Assembly (NCBI GenBank): GCA_031292555.1
Contig: JARLGV010000128.1
Coordinates: 1 to 62,256 of the forward strand
DNA length: 62,256 nt
Source: Fimbriimonas sp.
GTDB lineage: Bacteria; Armatimonadota; Fimbriimonadia; Fimbriimonadales; Fimbriimonadaceae
Direction of reading: 5' to 3'
The notes beneath the pieces were generated by a model that saw only the letters and a list, made by a program, of their open reading frames with translations, was not told where the DNA came from and ran no database searches. This document shows, piece after piece, positions 36,168-45,429 of this stretch; the first letter of the stretch is position 1, and each line of letters starts with the position of its first letter. The translations under genes and the position numbers were made by a program.

Positions 36168-39100
36168 TTGATCTACGGACTCACCAAAGCGGCCGGATTG
36201 CGAGCAAAGCGCATCGTGATCGCGTTTGCGTTGGCGACTTCCCTCGCCGTCCCCACCTTATCCAAGGCTCAAGGATCGATGCCGCTTCAATGGCTCTTCA
36301 ACTCGATCTCCGGCCCCTCGTGCACCGCATTCACGCCGGACGGCGCCATGCTTGCGGTTGGAGGCGACGGAGGGCTCCAGATATACGACGCTCATTCGGG
36401 AGTGCCGATTCGCAGTCTCTCTCTGGGCATCGACCACTCCGTTCAAAGCTTGGCATTCACGGCTGACGGCAAGACGCTCGCCGCCGGCTCGAGCGGCGAT
36501 CTTCAGCTATGGAACGTCGCGGATAGTCGGCTGATCAAACTCCTCCATACTGGCTTAACAACGATCCGGTCGACCAAACTCTCCGCCGACGGTTCGATCG
36601 TAGTGGTTGGCGGCCTTGGCCCGGCACAGGACGACCTCGAAGTATGGAATGTGGTCGGCTCGACCAAGTTGAAGACCCTCCAATCGGCCGCAACCGAGAT
36701 CAACTCGGTAGCGCTGAGCCCAGACGGCAAACTGGCCGTGGCTGGGGGCCAAACGGCAACCGCAGGAACGGCGGAGGTCTGGAATCTTGCGAATGGAAAC
36801 CAAGTCGCTTCCCTCTTGACGGCAGAGGTCCCGGTTGTTTCTGTCGCCATCTCGCCGAATAGTCAGTCATTGGCGGTCGGGGGCCAGGTCCTGAGGCCGA
36901 ATGGAAGTTACGCCGGCTCTGTGGAAGTATGGTCCCTTTCCAGTTTCACCCTGAAACAGATACTACCGACGACCCAGACGAGCATCTCGGCAGTGGATTA
37001 CTCCCCAGATGGAAGCTCCTTGGCCGATTCGGGAAACGGCCATGCCAACTACCCTACTTACACGAACGTCGGTGAGATCGAGATATGGGATACGGCCACC
37101 GGTTACGTGTCTCGGTCAGGCGTGAACCACCTGTCCGCTATCTCGACCATGAGCTTCTCCCCAGACAGTCAGACGGTCGCGATAGGCGGCTCGTACACCT
37201 GGGACCGCCTTTTCGACGTGGGCTATATAAGAATCCTCCAGATCCCCAGCTTCTATGGAATCGTAGGATCGACAACCGGTTCGGACGTGCTCAGTTCGAC
37301 GCCGCCGGTGTTTTCTCCCGACGGAAAATCCATCATCGGAGGCGGCGCCCGCCTCACTGATGGCACCGTAGATCTTTGGAACGCCTCTACTGGCACGTGG
37401 CTGGCAAACCTCAATACCGGATACTTCAACCCGATTGGTGGCTGCGTGTACTCCCCCGACGGAAGTACGATTGCGATTGGGCTGGGCAACGGAAGCGGAT
37501 CGGTCCAGCTATGGGACGCTTCAACGTGCACGCTACGCCAGACCCTGACGACCAACGCTACCGCCATCTCGTCGGTCAAATTCTCTCCCGATGGATCGAA
37601 ACTTGCGGTTGGCGGCAGTTTGGCCAATTCCTCAGGCGATCTCGAGGTATGGAGCGTCAAGACTGGGCAACGCTTGGTTTCAATTGGCACCGGCGCCAAC
37701 CAAAGCATCAAAAGTGTCGCATTCTCCACCGATAGCTCACTTCTTGCCGATTGCGGATTTTCGACGGATGGGGCGACCCTTAATCAGGTTGGGGTCGTTG
37801 AGGTCTGGCAAACTTCCGATGCACGTCTAATCGCTTCGTACGCCACGTCGACGACGATTGCCTCGTCAATTGCCTTTTCACGCGACGGTTCCAACCTCGC
37901 GGTTGCCGGCCAATCGGGCAGTGCTCGGACCGTTCTCGAGATTTGGTCTCTGGCGAAGGGAACGGCGGTGAGACCGTTCTTGGCTACCGGCGCCAGCGGA
38001 CTCGGCTTCGTCACCTATTCTCTGGATGGGAAGACCCTCTATCTCGCCGGCAATAGCTCCATCGGGATCGAGGGCTTTCGAACGTCGGACTACGCCATGC
38101 TGGGCTACTTCTCCGACGACGCCATTTCTATGGCAGTGTCCCCTGATGGCACTCGGCTGGCATACATGTCAAGGAACAACGACTTGGTCGTCGGGCCGAT
38201 TCCGATCTTCACCTCGTTCAATATCACGGGGCTGTTAGTGGCTCCGACATCGGTCGAAGGTGGCAACCTGGTTTCCGGTACGGTCACCTTAGCCTATCCT
38301 GCTCCCGCCTCGGGCGTTACGGTCAAACTGGAGTCATCTGGATCGACCGCCTCGGTGCCGGCATCCTTGTTTATTCCGGCAGGGGCCCTTACGGCTACAT
38401 TTGAGGTGACCACATCTCCGTCCCAGACCAAGGCATCGCTTTCCATAACCGCATCGAGCGGGCCCCACTCCCAGTCGGCGGATCTCACAATCACCCCGCC
38501 GACCGTGGCTTTGTTGTCGGTTACGCCCTCGACCATCGCAGGCGGGAACAAGGTATATGGATCGGTCACCCTGGGAGGTCCCGCATTTACCGGCGGTGTC
38601 ATGGTTACGCTTACAAGCAGCAACTCGGCGGCGGTCGTGCCCCTTTCGATCGCCATCCCCGGCGGACAGACGACGGGGACCTTCACGATCACTACTTCGG
38701 GGGTCGATGCCAAGACAACGGCGAGTATTACGGCCACTCTGAACGGGGCATCGAGGTCCGCATCGCTCTCGGTGATTCCCGCCTTCCTTTCCCATATCGT
38801 AATCGCTCCCGCTTCCGTATTCGGCGGCTACGGGGCGAAAGCAACCGTCGTACTTACGGGCGCAAGCGGACCAACGGGGCTCGACGTTTCGCTTTCAAGT
38901 TCCGATCCGGCGGTCACTGTCCCTCCGAAAGTCACGATTCAGCCAGGCATGAGCAGCGCCAGCTTTAGCGTTGTGACTAATCCGGTGCCGTCCAATCGAG
39001 TCGTCGCTTTGACGGTCAAGGCGAGCGGAGTGAGCCGCCAAGTGAATCTCACCGTGATTGCGCTGCAATTGCGATCGCTGAGTCTTTCACCATCGGTGTT

Positions 39101-39344
39101 GACCGGAGGCGCCGCCGGCGTCGGGACGGTGCGACTTACCTCCCCGGCTCCGGCAAACGGACTCAACATCGCCCTATCGAGTAATAGCCAGCTCGTCAAG
39201 GTACCCAATGTCGCCAAGATTCCTGCCGGGTTCACGTCCGCGAACTTCGCCATCAAGACATATAGAACGTCCGCGCCCACCAAGGCCGTAGTAACCGCGT
39301 CCCTATTCGGCACAAGCGTTTCTGCGAACTTGACCGTCCGCTAG
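36168..39344 (+). CDS. Secreted protein: 14 WD40-like blades plus 4 Ig-like repeats
   Basis: Paralogue of the giant at 12387-17288 with the same plan but fewer repeats. Signal peptide (IVIAFALATSLAVPTLSKA), then 14 blades (about residues 45-690), for example VALSPDGKLAVAGGQ, VKFSPDGSKLAVGGS and AFSRDGSNLAVAGQ, consistent with two seven-bladed propellers. The C-terminal 370 residues hold four Ig-like repeats beginning LLVAPTSVEGGN, LSVTPSTIAGGN, IVIAPASVFGGY and LSLSPSVLTGGA. No anchor at the C terminus. Start: the AGCAGGAG at 36151-36158 abuts an in-frame ATG at 36159 but is 9 nt from TTG 36168, so TTG is the better start. A hairpin terminator follows at 39406. Confidence 0.88.
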   Translation: MIYGLTKAAGLRAKRIVIAFALATSLAVPTLSKAQGSMPLQWLFNSISGPSCTAFTPDGAMLAVGGDGGLQIYDAHSGVPIRSLSLGIDHSVQSLAFTADGKTLAAGSSGDLQLWNVADSRLIKLLHTGLTTIRSTKLSADGSIVVVGGLGPAQDDLEVWNVVGSTKLKTLQSAATEINSVALSPDGKLAVAGGQTATAGTAEVWNLANGNQVASLLTAEVPVVSVAISPNSQSLAVGGQVLRPNGSYAGSVEVWSLSSFTLKQILPTTQTSISAVDYSPDGSSLADSGNGHANYPTYTNVGEIEIWDTATGYVSRSGVNHLSAISTMSFSPDSQTVAIGGSYTWDRLFDVGYIRILQIPSFYGIVGSTTGSDVLSSTPPVFSPDGKSIIGGGARLTDGTVDLWNASTGTWLANLNTGYFNPIGGCVYSPDGSTIAIGLGNGSGSVQLWDASTCTLRQTLTTNATAISSVKFSPDGSKLAVGGSLANSSGDLEVWSVKTGQRLVSIGTGANQSIKSVAFSTDSSLLADCGFSTDGATLNQVGVVEVWQTSDARLIASYATSTTIASSIAFSRDGSNLAVAGQSGSARTVLEIWSLAKGTAVRPFLATGASGLGFVTYSLDGKTLYLAGNSSIGIEGFRTSDYAMLGYFSDDAISMAVSPDGTRLAYMSRNNDLVVGPIPIFTSFNITGLLVAPTSVEGGNLVSGTVTLAYPAPASGVTVKLESSGSTASVPASLFIPAGALTATFEVTTSPSQTKASLSITASSGPHSQSADLTITPPTVALLSVTPSTIAGGNKVYGSVTLGGPAFTGGVMVTLTSSNSAAVVPLSIAIPGGQTTGTFTITTSGVDAKTTASITATLNGASRSASLSVIPAFLSHIVIAPASVFGGYGAKATVVLTGASGPTGLDVSLSSSDPAVTVPPKVTIQPGMSSASFSVVTNPVPSNRVVALTVKASGVSRQVNLTVIALQLRSLSLSPSVLTGGAAGVGTVRLTSPAPANGLNIALSSNSQLVKVPNVAKIPAGFTSANFAIKTYRTSAPTKAVVTASLFGTSVSANLTVR

Positions 39345-39405
39345 GCGATGCGGGCATCGTGGCATGCGGAGGCCGTAACCCAGTGCTCGGTTGGTTGTAC
39401 GTCAC

Positions 39406-39427
39406 CCCGTTTCGAGTTCAAAACGGG
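39406..39427 (+). terminator. Rho-independent-like terminator after the WD40/Ig gene
   Basis: CCCGTTT and AAACGGG form a 7-bp stem with an 8-nt loop, followed by ACTTTTGG. It lies 62 nt after the stop codon of the upstream gene. Confidence 0.6.
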
Positions 39428-39487
39428 ACTTTTGGCCCTCTCCCGAACGACAGGATCATGACTCGGTAGATTGCGATATTCCTGTGA

Positions 39488-39493
39488 TAAGAT
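39488..39493 (+). promoter_or_regulatory. -10-like TAAGAT placed 6 nt before the gene at 39500
   Basis: TAAGAT, then GAACGT, then ATG at 39500. Leaderless spacing, no Shine-Dalgarno. Confidence 0.45.
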
Positions 39494-39499
39494 GAACGT

Positions 39500-40282
39500 A
39501 TGGTGGTCTCCCTATTAGTTGCGATGCACCTATCAAAGTGCCTGGCCATGTCGGATCAGATCTTCAGTTTGGACGACTGGGAAGAGGAACCTGTCGTTCA
39601 ATCGATCCCTGGATATCACCCGATGCTGAAGTTCATGCCTGAGTCGAGCTACATGCTCGTAACTCCGGCGTTCATCCAGCAGGGCAAGTATCAGTTTCAA
39701 AACGGCCACTACTTCTTCAGGGCGGTCACCGCGTTCGAACAGGAGAACGCCGATATCGCTAAGCTGATGGGGGACATGAGCCGAGATGCGGCCATCCAGT
39801 TCCACAAGCAGTATGAAGCTTCGATGCTGAACTTCGAGGGTGACTACGATCCCAATCAGGGAAAGCTGGAGATCACTTATCTGGTCAAGGGAACGATGCG
39901 AATCTTCTCCCTGTACCCCTACACCGCCGGCGACAACCACCGAGTAAATGCGGTAGACGATCACGATCGGGGGATGGTCGGGGTTTGGCATACGCCAGAA
40001 CCGTATCCCGACAAGCTGGATTCGCATTGGCGATACCGAATCGGCGGGCTTGAGGGCCTCGAGCAGTTCTTTACAGAGGCGTCAAGGAGCGACTCCGCTC
40101 AATTCGGCCTCATCGACTTGCGTATCGATCGCACATTTCGGCTGCATGCCAAAGGCGGCATATGGAATCTGAACGGTCGCACGCTCACACTCATCTTCGA
40201 TACAGGCAAGGCCATATACAATCTGTCCGACAACGGCCAGAAACTGTTGCAGGGCGGCAAGCCAGTCTATATTCGCAACTGA
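39500..40282 (+). CDS. Protein of unknown function with a hydrophobic N terminus
   Basis: Not recognised. 260 residues. A weak signal-like stretch (MVVSLLVAMHLSKCLAM) opens the protein, followed by an acidic region (IFSLDDWEEEPVV). The rest is mixed alpha/beta; notable segments are FQNGHYFFRAVTAFEQENADI, shortened here as FQNGHYFFRA, and IRIFSLYPYTAGDN-like (MRIFSLYPYTAGDNHRVN). The C-terminal 60 residues (FGLIDLRIDRTFRL, GGIWNLNGRTLTLIF) resemble the short beta-rich domains that report on growth or toxicity models in other Armatimonadota unknowns, but no named family applies. A -10-like TAAGAT precedes the ATG at leaderless spacing. It is downstream of a terminator and so independently transcribed. 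Confidence 0.65.
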   Translation: MVVSLLVAMHLSKCLAMSDQIFSLDDWEEEPVVQSIPGYHPMLKFMPESSYMLVTPAFIQQGKYQFQNGHYFFRAVTAFEQENADIAKLMGDMSRDAAIQFHKQYEASMLNFEGDYDPNQGKLEITYLVKGTMRIFSLYPYTAGDNHRVNAVDDHDRGMVGVWHTPEPYPDKLDSHWRYRIGGLEGLEQFFTEASRSDSAQFGLIDLRIDRTFRLHAKGGIWNLNGRTLTLIFDTGKAIYNLSDNGQKLLQGGKPVYIRN

Positions 40283-40285
40283 CGC

Positions 40286-40471
40286 CTACACTACGTCACC
40301 CAAGCCAAGACTCATCCTTTCTGGTGCTCCGTGCTTGCTCCACCATGGGTTGAGACCAACGATCTTTACGGGTGCGTTGCCAAAGCCCATAGGCACGATC
40401 GTGACTCGGGCACGGCATCTAAACAAATGGTCCGACATGGCTTCCTGAGTCACGAGGGAGATTGAGTACAT
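40286..40471 (-). CDS. Possible small protein (61 residues), low confidence
   Basis: An ATG-started frame on the minus strand in the gap between two plus-strand genes, reading MYSISLVTQEAMSDHLFRC and VKIVGLNPWWSKHGAPERM. Composition is protein-like (balanced hydrophobics, two Trp, few rare runs), but there is no ribosome binding site, homologue or context. Could be chance. Confidence 0.25.
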   Translation of the reverse strand: MYSISLVTQEAMSDHLFRCRARVTIVPMGFGNAPVKIVGLNPWWSKHGAPERMSLGLGDVV

Positions 40472-40509
40472 CTGGTACCGGTACGCACGGACAGGGGCTT
40501 GGGTGAAGC

Positions 40510-40515
40510 TACAAT
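40510..40515 (+). promoter_or_regulatory. -10-like TACAAT placed 6 nt before the gene at 40522
   Basis: TACAAT, then GACAAT, then ATG at 40522. A CGGACA about 16 bp upstream could be a weak -35. No Shine-Dalgarno. Confidence 0.5.
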
Positions 40516-40521
40516 GACAAT

Positions 40522-41181
40522 ATGCCCAAACTGGATTGGGAGACGTGGATCAGCGATAACGAGGTCGACTTACGTACCGATGCTCACCACGGCCCCGGGG
40601 TTGTACGCGTTGAGTGGCAGTCAAATCGATATCGATCGTTAGGATTTGCCGGACTCGACATCAGCACCCGCGAATTGAGGCGAGTTCGGAACTGGCAGGC
40701 TGAGTTCTGGGTCGCCATTGAAGACGCAGACGGCGAACTACACCTCTGCTCGATACTCAGAGAAGCCGTTGACCACGAGGTCGGGCGCACCCGGGCTGCC
40801 ATAGATACGGCTATTGGTGCCAGCACGGTCCTCAACAAGCCCACCCTTCACTATTACTTGGCCGACGATGGCAGCAAGCGAAGGGCACGGTTGAAGGATC
40901 TCAGAACAAAGAAGCGCAAGATGAAGCTCAAAGCCGCCAAGAGACCAAGCCCAAACCCCGGACAGGCGATGGCTAAGCTCCAGCAGAACGATGCCGGCAA
41001 ACTCCGGGCGAACCATTCCAGGCACGCGGAACCTTCGCGCCTGAAGTCATCCGGGGGCACGCCAGCGTTGCGGGCGGGGGAGACCTCGATGGCTAGAAGA
41101 TCGTTTGGTCAGTTTGTGAAGGTCACTTTCCGGCCAGCCACCAAGCGGGAACTTGCCAGACTCAGGGTGCGGCCCTTGTGA
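40522..41181 (+). CDS. Cytoplasmic protein of unknown function with a basic tail
   Basis: Not recognised. 219 residues, no signal or membrane segment. The first 115 residues are mixed (WETWISDNEVDLRTDAHHGP, FWVAIEDADGELHLCSI). Residues 115-219 are strongly basic (RRARLKDLRTKKRKMKLKAA, PATKRELARLRVRPL) and probably disordered, suggesting binding to nucleic acid or another polyanion. Gene is convergent with the GloVer/Ig gene at 41281, 99 nt away. Its -10-like TACAAT lies at leaderless distance. Confidence 0.6.
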   Translation: MPKLDWETWISDNEVDLRTDAHHGPGVVRVEWQSNRYRSLGFAGLDISTRELRRVRNWQAEFWVAIEDADGELHLCSILREAVDHEVGRTRAAIDTAIGASTVLNKPTLHYYLADDGSKRRARLKDLRTKKRKMKLKAAKRPSPNPGQAMAKLQQNDAGKLRANHSRHAEPSRLKSSGGTPALRAGETSMARRSFGQFVKVTFRPATKRELARLRVRPL

Positions 41182-41280
41182 TCAGACAACCACACGCGCG
41201 ATCCAATCACGGAACTTAGCCGCCATCAACGCCAGCAAGCCTTCGAAGACGACGTAATCCCCGCCCCTCTCTTGACCGGG

Positions 41281-44200
41281 CTAGGTGATCGTCAGCGTTG
41301 CCGTCTTCGTCACTCCGTTGAGCGCTCCTAAGATCGTCACAGTCGTCCTCGCGCTCACCGTAGACGTCTTGACCGTGAAAGTCGCCGATGTTTTTCCGGC
41401 TGCGATGGTCACGGTAGTTGGAGGCGTTGCCGCCGGAAGGCTGCTCGACAAGGTGATCACTAACCCGCCGGTCGGTGCGGCCGAACTGATCGTTACGGTT
41501 CCCTTGCTGGTCTTACCGGGCGCCACCGACGCCGGACTCAGCGCCACTGACTTCAGAGTGGGAGCGCTAACGCTAATCGTCGCCGTCTTGTGGACGCCTC
41601 CCTGCGATGCCGTCAGGGTCGCGATCTGGTTGGTTGCCACCGCGACTGTCTTGACACTAAACGTAGCCGACGTTTTATTCACGGGCACAATCACGTAGGC
41701 TGGTACCGCCCCGGGACCGGCGACCGACAATCCAACGGATATACCGCCGGCAGGCGCCGATCCATTTAGGGTCACGGTACCGACCGCCGAAATGCCACCC
41801 ACAAGGCTCGTGGGTTTGACCGTGACGGAACTCAGCGCCGGCGGCGTTATCTTGAGCTGCGCGGTTTCCGAGTCTTCGTTCAGGCTCGCGCTGATCGTAA
41901 CCGTTTCCTGAGCGGCGATCGCGACTGTCTTTACTGTGAACGTGGCGACCCTCTGGCCCGGTTTGACCTTCACGGTTGCCGGAACCGTGCCTAAATGCGA
42001 GTTACTGGACACCTTCACCGTCATGCCGCTCGTCGGCGCCGGGCCGCTCAAACCCACCGCGCCAGTCGAGGACGAGCCACCAATTAGGGTGGTCGGATTG
42101 AGGCTCAACGCTTCTAGGGTCGGAGGAGTGACCGTCAGTTCTGCCGTGTGCGACACCTTTGCATTGGTTGCAGTGATAGTCGCCTCGAGTTTTTCGGCAA
42201 CGGTGATCGTAGTTATCTGGAAGGTCGCCTCCTCTTGTCCAGCCGCGACGGTTACGGATTTGGGTACCGTCACTTCTGAGCTATTGCTCGCCAAAGTGAC
42301 AGCCATCCCGCCGACACCCGCCTCGCCGCTAAGGGTGACAGTGCCGGTCGCCGGGTTTCCCCCCGCCACTTCGGTCGGGTCGATCGAGATCGACGCCAAT
42401 GTCGGGGGAGCAATAATGAGGTCTGCCGACTTGATCACTCCATGTGAAGTTGCCGTTAGCGTTACCGTCGTCGAAGCGCTGACGACCCCGGTATTGATCG
42501 TGAAAGTAGCGGAATTCGCCCCCGCCGGTACGAGCACGTTCGCCGGGGCCGCCACATAGTCGCTGTTGTCGCCAAGCTCTACCCAAGTCCCGCTTGGGCC
42601 AGCCGGTCCGCTTAGCGTGACTGTCCCTGTCGAATTGTCCCCTCCATCGACCGTTTTCGGGTTCAGACTCAGCGAGGACAACACCGCTGGAGTGATCGTG
42701 AGTGTCGCCGTCTTCGCCCATAATCCGCTGCCTGCGGAGATCGTAACGGTCGTCGAATCATCGACCCCGACCGTTGTAATGGCAAAGGTTGCGGTCGTCG
42801 CCCCGGCAGCTATCGTGACCGTCTTCGGAACAGTCGCGCTCATGTTGGTCGACGATAACGTCACAGTCGCCCCGCCCGTAGCGGCGGCTGCCCCAAGGGT
42901 AACCGTTCCCGTAGACGAGGTCCCGCCGACGACCGAGTTGGGCGCGAGGCTCACACTTTTCACCGCCGGAGTTGAGACCCCTGCGAGCGACCACATCATG
43001 CCGGCGCCATACCAGCCTGCCGCGTTTTTCCCGCCGTTTTCGTTCACTCCAAACAACACTCCGGCGGTGCTCACTGTGACTGGCGCACAAGGAAAGGTCC
43101 CGTCGTAACCACTCGAACCATCCGAACGCGTCGCCGATCCCCCGAAGTCATGGAGGTCAAAGTAGGATCCCGATGCGGTGAGTTCCCACAGCATGCCGAA
43201 ACCGTTATTTCCTTCGCCGTACGCACCTCCGTAGTAGGTGGTCCCGAACATATTCCCCGCCTGATCAAACGTCACCCCGGCGGCGGGAGCCCTGCCATCC
43301 ACTCCTATCGTTCCGTTAGGATAGACCACCGCTCCGCCGAAGTCATGTAGGTCGACATAGCTCCCCGATGCCGTTACCTCCCAAACCATTCCGAAACTGT
43401 TGCCGTATTGATCAGTGGCTCCACCACCCTCCGCTGTTCCGTACATATTCCCAGCGCCGTCGAATGTCAACTGCCCGGCAGGATGCAATCCGTCCAGACC
43501 GACCGCCCCACTGGCATTGACGATCGTTCCACCGAAATCGTGTATGTCCTTGTACGTACCTGCGGCAGTGATCTCCCAAAGCATTCCGGACCCGTCGTTG
43601 CCTACAGTATTGGGGCCCCGCGCAATAGCCGTTCCATACCGGTTTCCAGCGCTGTCGAAAGCCACTGGGGAGGCAGGGAACACGCCGTCCTTTCCTACCG
43701 TTCCATTGGCATTTATGACGTATCCGCCGAAGTCGTGCAGGTCTCGGTATTTTCCGCTTACTGTGATCTCCCAGACCATTCCGCTATTGGCGGACGGGCC
43801 GACGTCCGATTTGTTGGCTCCTCCATATTCAGTCGTGCCGTACAAGTTCCCGTTGCGATCGATGGTGACGCCGGCGAATGGGTAAGTGCCGTCCGGCCCG
43901 CCCGTGCCGTCGGCATTGACGATAGTTCCGCCGAAGTCGTGAAGGTTCAGGTACGTTCCCGAAGCCGTAATCTCCCACACCATGCCGCCGCCGAATTCGC
44001 CGCCCCCACTCGCCGTGCCGTAAAGGTTGCCGCTACTATCGATCGTGACTCCGGCACAAGGTTCGATTCCATCTGGGCCGGTCGTTCCGTTGGCGCGTGT
44101 AGCGGTGCCTTGAAAGTCGTGCAGGTCCTTGTAGGCTCCCGAAGTCGTGACCTCCCATATCATTCCGCCACCAAGTCCATTGACGATGATGGCGCCGCCT

Positions 44201-44469
44201 CCTACAGTCGTTCCATACATATTGCCGGCGCTGTCGAAGGTGGCCCCGGCATAGGATTCGATGCCGTCTGGCCCGCTCGTCCCGTTGGAGTAGACGATTG
44301 TCCCTCCGAAGTCGTGGATGTTCGTGTACTTAGGCCGCGATTGGGCAACTGCTTGAGTGCCGGTAAACAGCACGACGAACAAGAGCAAACAGCGCAGGTG
44401 GCTCATGATCACCCATACGACAGGGGTCCTGTACATCATGTTCCCGTAGCGGGAGCCGGGAAAACGCAA
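41281..44469 (-). CDS. Secreted protein: 7 GloVer-type repeats plus 6 Ig-like repeats
   Basis: Exported protein of up to 1062 residues. The N-terminal half has seven repeats of about 65 residues, each with LHDFGGTIVNADGTGGPDG-like and YGTTxxGG segments ending MVWEIT, the tandem repeat known in NCBI naming as GloVer-containing; seven copies suggest a seven-bladed propeller. The C-terminal 550 residues are six Ig-like repeats of the same type as in the WD40/Ig proteins (LAPNSVVGGTSSTGTVTL and variants). The most upstream start is TTG 44469, with TATGCT exactly 6 nt before it; an internal ATG at 44406 (MSHLRCLLLFVVLFTG) gives a tighter signal peptide. No C-terminal anchor. Paralogue at 51828-54608. 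Confidence 0.88.
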   Translation of the reverse strand: MRFPGSRYGNMMYRTPVVWVIMSHLRCLLLFVVLFTGTQAVAQSRPKYTNIHDFGGTIVYSNGTSGPDGIESYAGATFDSAGNMYGTTVGGGAIIVNGLGGGMIWEVTTSGAYKDLHDFQGTATRANGTTGPDGIEPCAGVTIDSSGNLYGTASGGGEFGGGMVWEITASGTYLNLHDFGGTIVNADGTGGPDGTYPFAGVTIDRNGNLYGTTEYGGANKSDVGPSANSGMVWEITVSGKYRDLHDFGGYVINANGTVGKDGVFPASPVAFDSAGNRYGTAIARGPNTVGNDGSGMLWEITAAGTYKDIHDFGGTIVNASGAVGLDGLHPAGQLTFDGAGNMYGTAEGGGATDQYGNSFGMVWEVTASGSYVDLHDFGGAVVYPNGTIGVDGRAPAAGVTFDQAGNMFGTTYYGGAYGEGNNGFGMLWELTASGSYFDLHDFGGSATRSDGSSGYDGTFPCAPVTVSTAGVLFGVNENGGKNAAGWYGAGMMWSLAGVSTPAVKSVSLAPNSVVGGTSSTGTVTLGAAAATGGATVTLSSTNMSATVPKTVTIAAGATTATFAITTVGVDDSTTVTISAGSGLWAKTATLTITPAVLSSLSLNPKTVDGGDNSTGTVTLSGPAGPSGTWVELGDNSDYVAAPANVLVPAGANSATFTINTGVVSASTTVTLTATSHGVIKSADLIIAPPTLASISIDPTEVAGGNPATGTVTLSGEAGVGGMAVTLASNSSEVTVPKSVTVAAGQEEATFQITTITVAEKLEATITATNAKVSHTAELTVTPPTLEALSLNPTTLIGGSSSTGAVGLSGPAPTSGMTVKVSSNSHLGTVPATVKVKPGQRVATFTVKTVAIAAQETVTISASLNEDSETAQLKITPPALSSVTVKPTSLVGGISAVGTVTLNGSAPAGGISVGLSVAGPGAVPAYVIVPVNKTSATFSVKTVAVATNQIATLTASQGGVHKTATISVSAPTLKSVALSPASVAPGKTSKGTVTISSAAPTGGLVITLSSSLPAATPPTTVTIAAGKTSATFTVKTSTVSARTTVTILGALNGVTKTATLTIT

Positions 44470-44475
44470 TTCAAT

Positions 44476-44481
44476 AGCATA
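44476..44481 (-). promoter_or_regulatory. -10-like TATGCT placed 6 nt before the TTG at 44469
   Basis: On the minus strand: TATGCT, then ATTGAA, then TTG. The hexamer is part of a small dyad, ATAGCA-ATA-TGCTAT, which could also be an operator. If the ATG at 44406 is the true start, this would be an ordinary promoter. Confidence 0.35.
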
Positions 44482-44565
44482 TTGCTATAGGAAGGCCGTT
44501 CAACCATGGGGCCTGGGGAATATCCTTCAACGGATTCGGGCCCCCTCGCGTTAAACTAACTGCAC

Positions 44566-45417
44566 ATGCCTCGAGCAGTCCGGTCAAAACAGCTTCCCTA
44601 CCTTACGGAGTACGTCCGCTACGCAGCCGACTGGGAGCCGAGTCCTTGGCACGAGAATGTCTCGGGCAAGTCGATCGGCATAGGATTGGGAGTCAGCCTG
44701 GGTATCGGAGGTCTGGTGCAATTCTGTCTTGCGGTCCTCGGACTAGCCGCCCAGTGGGGGTTTTCCCTCGCTGCCTGCTCGGTCGCTTTCGCTGTGTTCT
44801 TTGTAGGGATGGTTGTTTCCGGCACGCGCCGGGCGAAGGATCGCGATCCGCTGTTCGAGATGCGTCGCGAAGCGACGCAAGTCGCTGGCCGGTTGGAGGC
44901 CTGTGTTGCGCGGAAGCGCCTACATCGCGACCTGAGCAGCGACGTGGCGGCGCTCCTGGAACAGGCCGCTACCAATTGGCAACGGGCTCGAACGACGCTC
45001 GACTCCCCCTACTGGAGGAGTGCCGATCTTCCCAATCACCTGCGCACCGTTCGCGAGCAATCGTTGTTGTCGATCGACCAAGGTATGCAGGAGCTTTTGG
45101 TCCTGTGCGCTACTTCGGTTCCGACTGAGCCGGGGAACTGGTCGTTCGGCGAGGTTATCGACGAAGCCTTCGGCCAAGACGTCTTCAATTCTCGAAATCG
45201 CGTTCAGGCGGTCGCCCCACTCTTCGATCAGAGCGTAGGGGTCGCCCAGAAACTGCAGGAACTCGCCGATCAGGTTGAATCGCTAACCAGGCAATTGGCC
45301 TCCCAAGAACTCATAGCCGGCGCTCCGAAGCCGGGTTCGTCCCTGGAGGCAACCCTGCAGGAACTGCGCCGACTAAAGGATGCCGAAGACGAGTTGCGGC
45401 AAGACCTTCGGACCTGA
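44566..45417 (+). CDS. Membrane protein with two TM segments and coiled coil, function unknown
   Basis: Not recognised. 283 residues. Two adjacent membrane segments (IGLGVSLGIGGLVQFCLAVL and FSLAACSVAFAVFFVGMVV, about residues 37-85) form a hairpin after a 35-residue N-terminal tail; the remaining 195 residues are largely helical with heptad-like stretches (VAQKLQELADQVESLTRQLA, ELRRLKDAEDELRQDL). The arrangement would place both ends on the same side of the membrane, probably the cytoplasm. TAAACT lies 8 nt before the ATG. It converges with the ankyrin gene with 12 nt between stops. Confidence 0.65.
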   Translation: MPRAVRSKQLPYLTEYVRYAADWEPSPWHENVSGKSIGIGLGVSLGIGGLVQFCLAVLGLAAQWGFSLAACSVAFAVFFVGMVVSGTRRAKDRDPLFEMRREATQVAGRLEACVARKRLHRDLSSDVAALLEQAATNWQRARTTLDSPYWRSADLPNHLRTVREQSLLSIDQGMQELLVLCATSVPTEPGNWSFGEVIDEAFGQDVFNSRNRVQAVAPLFDQSVGVAQKLQELADQVESLTRQLASQELIAGAPKPGSSLEATLQELRRLKDAEDELRQDLRT

Positions 45418-45429
45418 TCTGTTCGGCTA

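Noticed and set aside
43408-44490. A 360-codon plus-strand frame antisense to the GloVer repeats.
   Set aside because: It mirrors the repeat period and has no family resemblance; the minus-strand protein is clearly the real one.
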